This document shows positions 5,967 through 6,422 of a stretch of DNA of 6,422 bases, one piece after another. This DNA is from Clostridiales bacterium (GTDB lineage Bacteria > Bacillota > Clostridia > Christensenellales > Aristaeellaceae), in assembly GCA_012512355.1 (NCBI GenBank), contig JAAZEI010000254.1, positions 1 through 6,422 on the forward strand, in the 5' to 3' direction. The notes beneath the pieces were generated by a model. The model ran no database searches and was not told the origin of the DNA. It saw nothing but the letters and a program-made list of their open reading frames with translations. The position numbers and the translations under genes are program-made. Every line of letters begins with the position of its first letter. The stretch's first letter is position 1.

Positions 5967-6422
5967 GAAAGGCATCAGGCTGGAGCATATCTCGAAAATA
6001 TATCAGGACCCAAAAACAAAGCTGCCCTTTTACGCGGTCAAAGACATCAGCCTTGAAATAGCGCCCGGTTCTTTTGTCACACTGCTTGGCCCATCGGGCT
6101 GCGGCAAGACAACTACCCTGCGTATGATCGCCGGTTTTGAAAGCCCTGACGAAGGCGAGATTTTCTTAGGCGATGAGCCCATCAACCACCTCACGCCAAA
6201 CAAGCGCGATACGGCCATGGTCTTTCAAAGCTATGCGCTGTTTCCTCACTACAATGTCTTTGACAATGTCGCCTATGGCTTGAAACTGCGGCACCTGTCA
6301 AAAGCTGATATCCACAAAAAGGTCATGGATATCCTGGACATGGTGGAGATGAACGGCTTGGAAACCCGAATGACCAACCAGCTCTCAGGCGGACAGCAGC
6401 AGCGGGTAGCCCTGGCGCGCGC
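5956..6422 (+). CDS. ABC transporter ATP-binding protein (FbpC/PotA-like), N-terminal part; 3' end outside window
   Basis: Energises the importer by ATP hydrolysis on the inner face of the membrane. The frame is open from the ATG at 5956 to the window edge, giving 155 complete codons of a protein expected to be about 350 residues. Visible motifs are Walker A GPSGCGKT (residues 45-52), the Q-loop with Gln91 in VFQSYALFPH, and the signature LSGGQQQRVALAR (143-155), all intact. The Walker B, D-loop and switch histidine lie past the edge. YGLKLRH and the overall pattern place it with the sugar/polyamine/iron/sulfate group (PotA, FbpC, CysA), so the family alone does not reveal the substrate. The ATG overlaps the last 11 nt of the permease gene and is preceded by AAGGGAGG (5939-5946) with 9 nt spacing, a strong start. 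It is clearly the third gene of the same operon. Confidence 0.95.
   Translation, partial: MSVKKGIRLEHISKIYQDPKTKLPFYAVKDISLEIAPGSFVTLLGPSGCGKTTTLRMIAGFESPDEGEIFLGDEPINHLTPNKRDTAMVFQSYALFPHYNVFDNVAYGLKLRHLSKADIHKKVMDILDMVEMNGLETRMTNQLSGGQQQRVALAR

Overview
The window looks like a bacterial chromosomal segment concerned with carbohydrate uptake and metabolism. Genes are tightly packed with strong GGAGG-type ribosome sites, the one clear promoter is a near-consensus primary-sigma (sigma-70/sigma-A) promoter, and GC content is about half by eye with an AT-rich intergenic region. The protein styles (LacZ tail, Gfo/Idh/MocA dehydrogenase, binding-protein ABC transporter) fit a gut or rumen-type Bacillota (Clostridia-like) organism best. 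This is only an inference: the binding protein has no lipobox, which is unusual for a monoderm, so a diderm host remains possible.

Layout. Positions 1-1295 (+) hold the C-terminal part of a GH2 beta-galactosidase (lacZ); its catalytic barrel lies outside the window. Positions 1326-1368 form a strong hairpin between two convergent genes and probably act as a terminator. Positions 1382-2494 (-) encode a complete Gfo/Idh/MocA NAD(P)-dependent oxidoreductase. Positions 2495-2776 are a divergent control region with a near-perfect promoter for the rightward genes, a weaker candidate for the leftward gene, and several short inverted repeats that could be regulator sites.

Positions 2777-6422 (+) are an ABC importer operon: an exported solute-binding protein, an intercistronic hairpin, a fused two-domain permease (652 aa, two EAA loops) and an ATPase that overlaps the permease by 11 nt and runs off the right edge at its signature motif.

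Working together: automatic annotation would probably call the importer an iron(III) transporter of the FbpABC/AfuABC type. The binding protein lacks the tandem tyrosines of ferric-binding proteins and carries a His-Asp pair plus a downstream Glu, as in AfuA-type proteins that bind sugar phosphates. With a beta-galactosidase and a sugar-type dehydrogenase next door, a phosphorylated sugar or related organophosphate is the better substrate guess. I see no CRISPR array, tRNA/rRNA gene, insertion sequence or defence system, and nothing pointing to a wholly new system. The points of most interest are the importer's substrate, its permease insertion and its regulation.
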